A stretch of DNA of 14,456 nt, from positions 1 to 14,456 of the forward strand of contig CAJGDX010000053.1 in the NCBI GenBank assembly GCA_904502185.1, read 5' to 3'. Source of the DNA: an uncultured Bacteroidaceae bacterium. GTDB taxonomy: Bacteria; Bacteroidota; Bacteroidia; Bacteroidales; Bacteroidaceae. Positions 12,582 through 14,456 of this stretch are shown one piece after another. The number at the start of each line of letters is the position of its first letter. The first letter of the stretch is position 1. Both the position numbers and the translations under genes were made by a program. The notes under the pieces are model-generated. The model was not told where the DNA came from, searched no databases, and saw nothing but the letters and a program-made list of their open reading frames with translations.

Positions 12582-14456
12582 ATGGAACCACTAGTGCATG
12601 AATGTGGCGTAGCGATGATTCGTTTGCGTAAACCCTTGAACTACTATCAAGAGAAGTACGGTACATGGGCATACGGAATGAATAAGCTCTTTTTGCTGAT
12701 GAACAAGCAGTACAACCGAGGACAACAAGGTGCCGGTATTGCTTGTGTGAAGCTTGAAGCCAATCCGGGCGAGGATTATATGTTCCGTGAACGAGCTGAA
12801 GGTGCAGGCGCCATTTCAGAAATATTCGATGCTGCAGAAAGGAAATACATCAATTCTCCCAAAGAGTTGAGAAATGATGCTGATTATGCATACCGAAATC
12901 TTCCATTTGCCGGTGAACTGTACATGGGACATCTTCGTTATACAACCAGCAATAAAGAGGGAATACAGTTCGTGCACCCCTTCCTGCGTCGTAACAACTG
13001 GAGAGCAAAGAATCTAGCATTGTGTGGCAACTTCCATATAACAAATGTGGACAAGGTGTTTGAGGAACTTGTGTCACATGGCCAGCACCCCCGAGTATAT
13101 GCAGATACCTATATTCTGCTTGAACTTATGGGGCATCGTCTCGATCGCGAAGTTGAAAGAGTCTTCAAGGAGTGTGAGGCTGAGGGACTTACCGGGATGG
13201 ATATTACCAACACCATCGAGGAGCGTATAGACATGGCAAATGTTCTGAATACATCTACTCCCTTGATGGACGGAAGTTATGTGTTCTGCGGAATAACCGG
13301 AAGTGGAGAGATGTTTACCATGCGCGATCCCTGGGGCATTCGTACAGCGTTCTGGTATGCCGATGATGAAATTCTTGCTGTTGCCAGCGAACGTGTTGCG
13401 TTACAGACCACTCTTAATCTTAAGACCGATCAGGTAGTGGAACTGAAGCCCGGTGAAGCGCTGATTATGGATAAATTCGGAAGACTGCGTCAGCAGCAGT
13501 TGCTGCCTCAGATGACTATGCAGCCCTGTTCTTTCGAACGCATATATTTCAGTCGTGGAAACGACAGAGATATCTATCTTGAGAGAAAGGAACTTGGTGC
13601 CAATCTTCGCGACCAAATACTCAAAGCTGTAAATAACGACCTTGACAACACTGTCTTCTCGTTTATACCAAATACGGCAGAAATGGCTTTCTATGGAATG
13701 GTTGATTCCATGGAGGACTATCTTAACGAATGGAAGATAAAGGAGATTTCGGCAAATAAAGAGGGTCTTACCGATGCTAAGATAAAAGATATTCTTTCAC
13801 GCAAGGTCCGTCAGGAGAAGGTTGCCAACAAGGACATCAAGATGAGAACATTTATTTCGTCTGATGTCAAACGCAACGACCTTGCTGCCCACGTTTACGA
13901 CATCACTTACGGAACAATCCGTCCCAAGGTAGACAACCTTGTTGTAATAGACGACAGTATTGTTCGCGGAACGACATTGCGTCAGAGCATCTTGAAGATA
14001 CTCGACCGTCTGGAGCCTAAAAAGATTGTCGTAGCATCGTCAAGTCCCCAGATACGCTATCCCGACTACTATGGTATAGATATGGAGGAGTTCGACCACT
14101 TTGTCGCATTCTTTGCAGCACTTGACCTGCTGAAGGATAAAGGCATGGAACACATTATACATGATACATATAAAAACTGTGTAGATGAACTCAAGAAAGA
14201 GGACAAGGATATAACAAACTGCACACGTGCTTTATATTCTTCGTTGACGGCAGATGAAATTTCGCAGAAAATTGTCGAGTTGCTGAAACCGGCTGATTTT
14301 AATGCTGAACTGGAAATTGTGTTCCAGAGCATGGAGGGATTGCACAAGGCCTGTCCCGCTCACCCCGGCGATTGGTATTTCAGTGGCAAATATCCCACCC
14401 CCGGTGGTAACAAGATGGCTAACATGGCTTATATTAAGTATTACGAATCAAATATA
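12582..14456 (+). CDS. purF: Amidophosphoribosyltransferase, long Bacteroidales form (3' end outside window)
   Basis: Open for 625 codons to the window edge with no stop; probably nearly complete. The family transfers the glutamine amide to PRPP to make phosphoribosylamine, the first step of purine synthesis. The N-terminal Ntn glutaminase domain starts MEPLVHECGVAMIRL. C8 would be the nucleophile after removal of a seven-residue propeptide, as in B. subtilis PurF. RGQQGAG (46-52) and GHLRYTT (R119) are conserved. The PRPP-binding loop of the phosphoribosyltransferase domain is VVIDDSIVRGTT (454-465). Odd points: the usual HNGN oxyanion segment reads LCGN (C148-N150), the C-terminal cysteine motif before GKYPT is replaced by DWYFSGKYPT, and the protein is over 100 residues longer than classical PurF. 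It is therefore called purF by homology, with its precise activity less certain. Confidence 0.88.
   Translation, partial: MEPLVHECGVAMIRLRKPLNYYQEKYGTWAYGMNKLFLLMNKQYNRGQQGAGIACVKLEANPGEDYMFRERAEGAGAISEIFDAAERKYINSPKELRNDADYAYRNLPFAGELYMGHLRYTTSNKEGIQFVHPFLRRNNWRAKNLALCGNFHITNVDKVFEELVSHGQHPRVYADTYILLELMGHRLDREVERVFKECEAEGLTGMDITNTIEERIDMANVLNTSTPLMDGSYVFCGITGSGEMFTMRDPWGIRTAFWYADDEILAVASERVALQTTLNLKTDQVVELKPGEALIMDKFGRLRQQQLLPQMTMQPCSFERIYFSRGNDRDIYLERKELGANLRDQILKAVNNDLDNTVFSFIPNTAEMAFYGMVDSMEDYLNEWKIKEISANKEGLTDAKIKDILSRKVRQEKVANKDIKMRTFISSDVKRNDLAAHVYDITYGTIRPKVDNLVVIDDSIVRGTTLRQSILKILDRLEPKKIVVASSSPQIRYPDYYGIDMEEFDHFVAFFAALDLLKDKGMEHIIHDTYKNCVDELKKEDKDITNCTRALYSSLTADEISQKIVELLKPADFNAELEIVFQSMEGLHKACPAHPGDWYFSGKYPTPGGNKMANMAYIKYYESNI

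Overview
The window looks like a chromosomal segment from a member of the Bacteroidales (Bacteroidota). The evidence is the promoter architecture (several copies of the -7 element TAnnTTTG, mostly TATCTTTG), the near absence of Shine-Dalgarno sequences, a DUF4251 protein, the long form of amidophosphoribosyltransferase typical of Bacteroides and Prevotella relatives, and moderate GC. Genus cannot be resolved from the sequence alone.

Left part (1-5597): three head-to-tail 74-bp units, each with a -7-like element, lie upstream of dnaB (replicative helicase). A bidirectional hairpin terminator separates dnaB from a convergent acyltransferase-3 gene on the minus strand, which is broken by a one-base shift in a homopolymer of eight T. 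Divergent from it is a two-gene unit, an MBOAT O-acyltransferase followed 6 bp later by a membrane-anchored SGNH-like protein. This arrangement resembles alginate and D-alanyl acylation systems. Together the three genes suggest envelope glycan acylation placed between housekeeping genes.

Middle part (5598-10038): pheT (phenylalanyl-tRNA synthetase beta chain) and yebC form a translation-related operon ending in a perfect 42-bp palindrome. Convergent to it is a secreted DUF4251 protein. Its TGA stop is followed in the same frame by 67 more codons of proline-rich sequence.

Right part (10039-14456): a lipoprotein with a GH43-like beta-propeller is followed 11 bp later by nagB (glucosamine-6-phosphate deaminase), with a clear promoter upstream and a strong terminator downstream. 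A tRNA-Thr(CGU) gene on the minus strand has its own promoter and terminator. The last gene is a long purF-like amidophosphoribosyltransferase running off the right edge. Its roughly 270-nt leader is the most interesting element: it holds a promoter, several predicted hairpins, a 50-codon threonine-rich ORF, and an intrinsic-terminator hairpin just before the purF start. One upstream segment could pair with the left arm of that terminator. This looks like an attenuator or riboswitch-type control region that I do not recognise.
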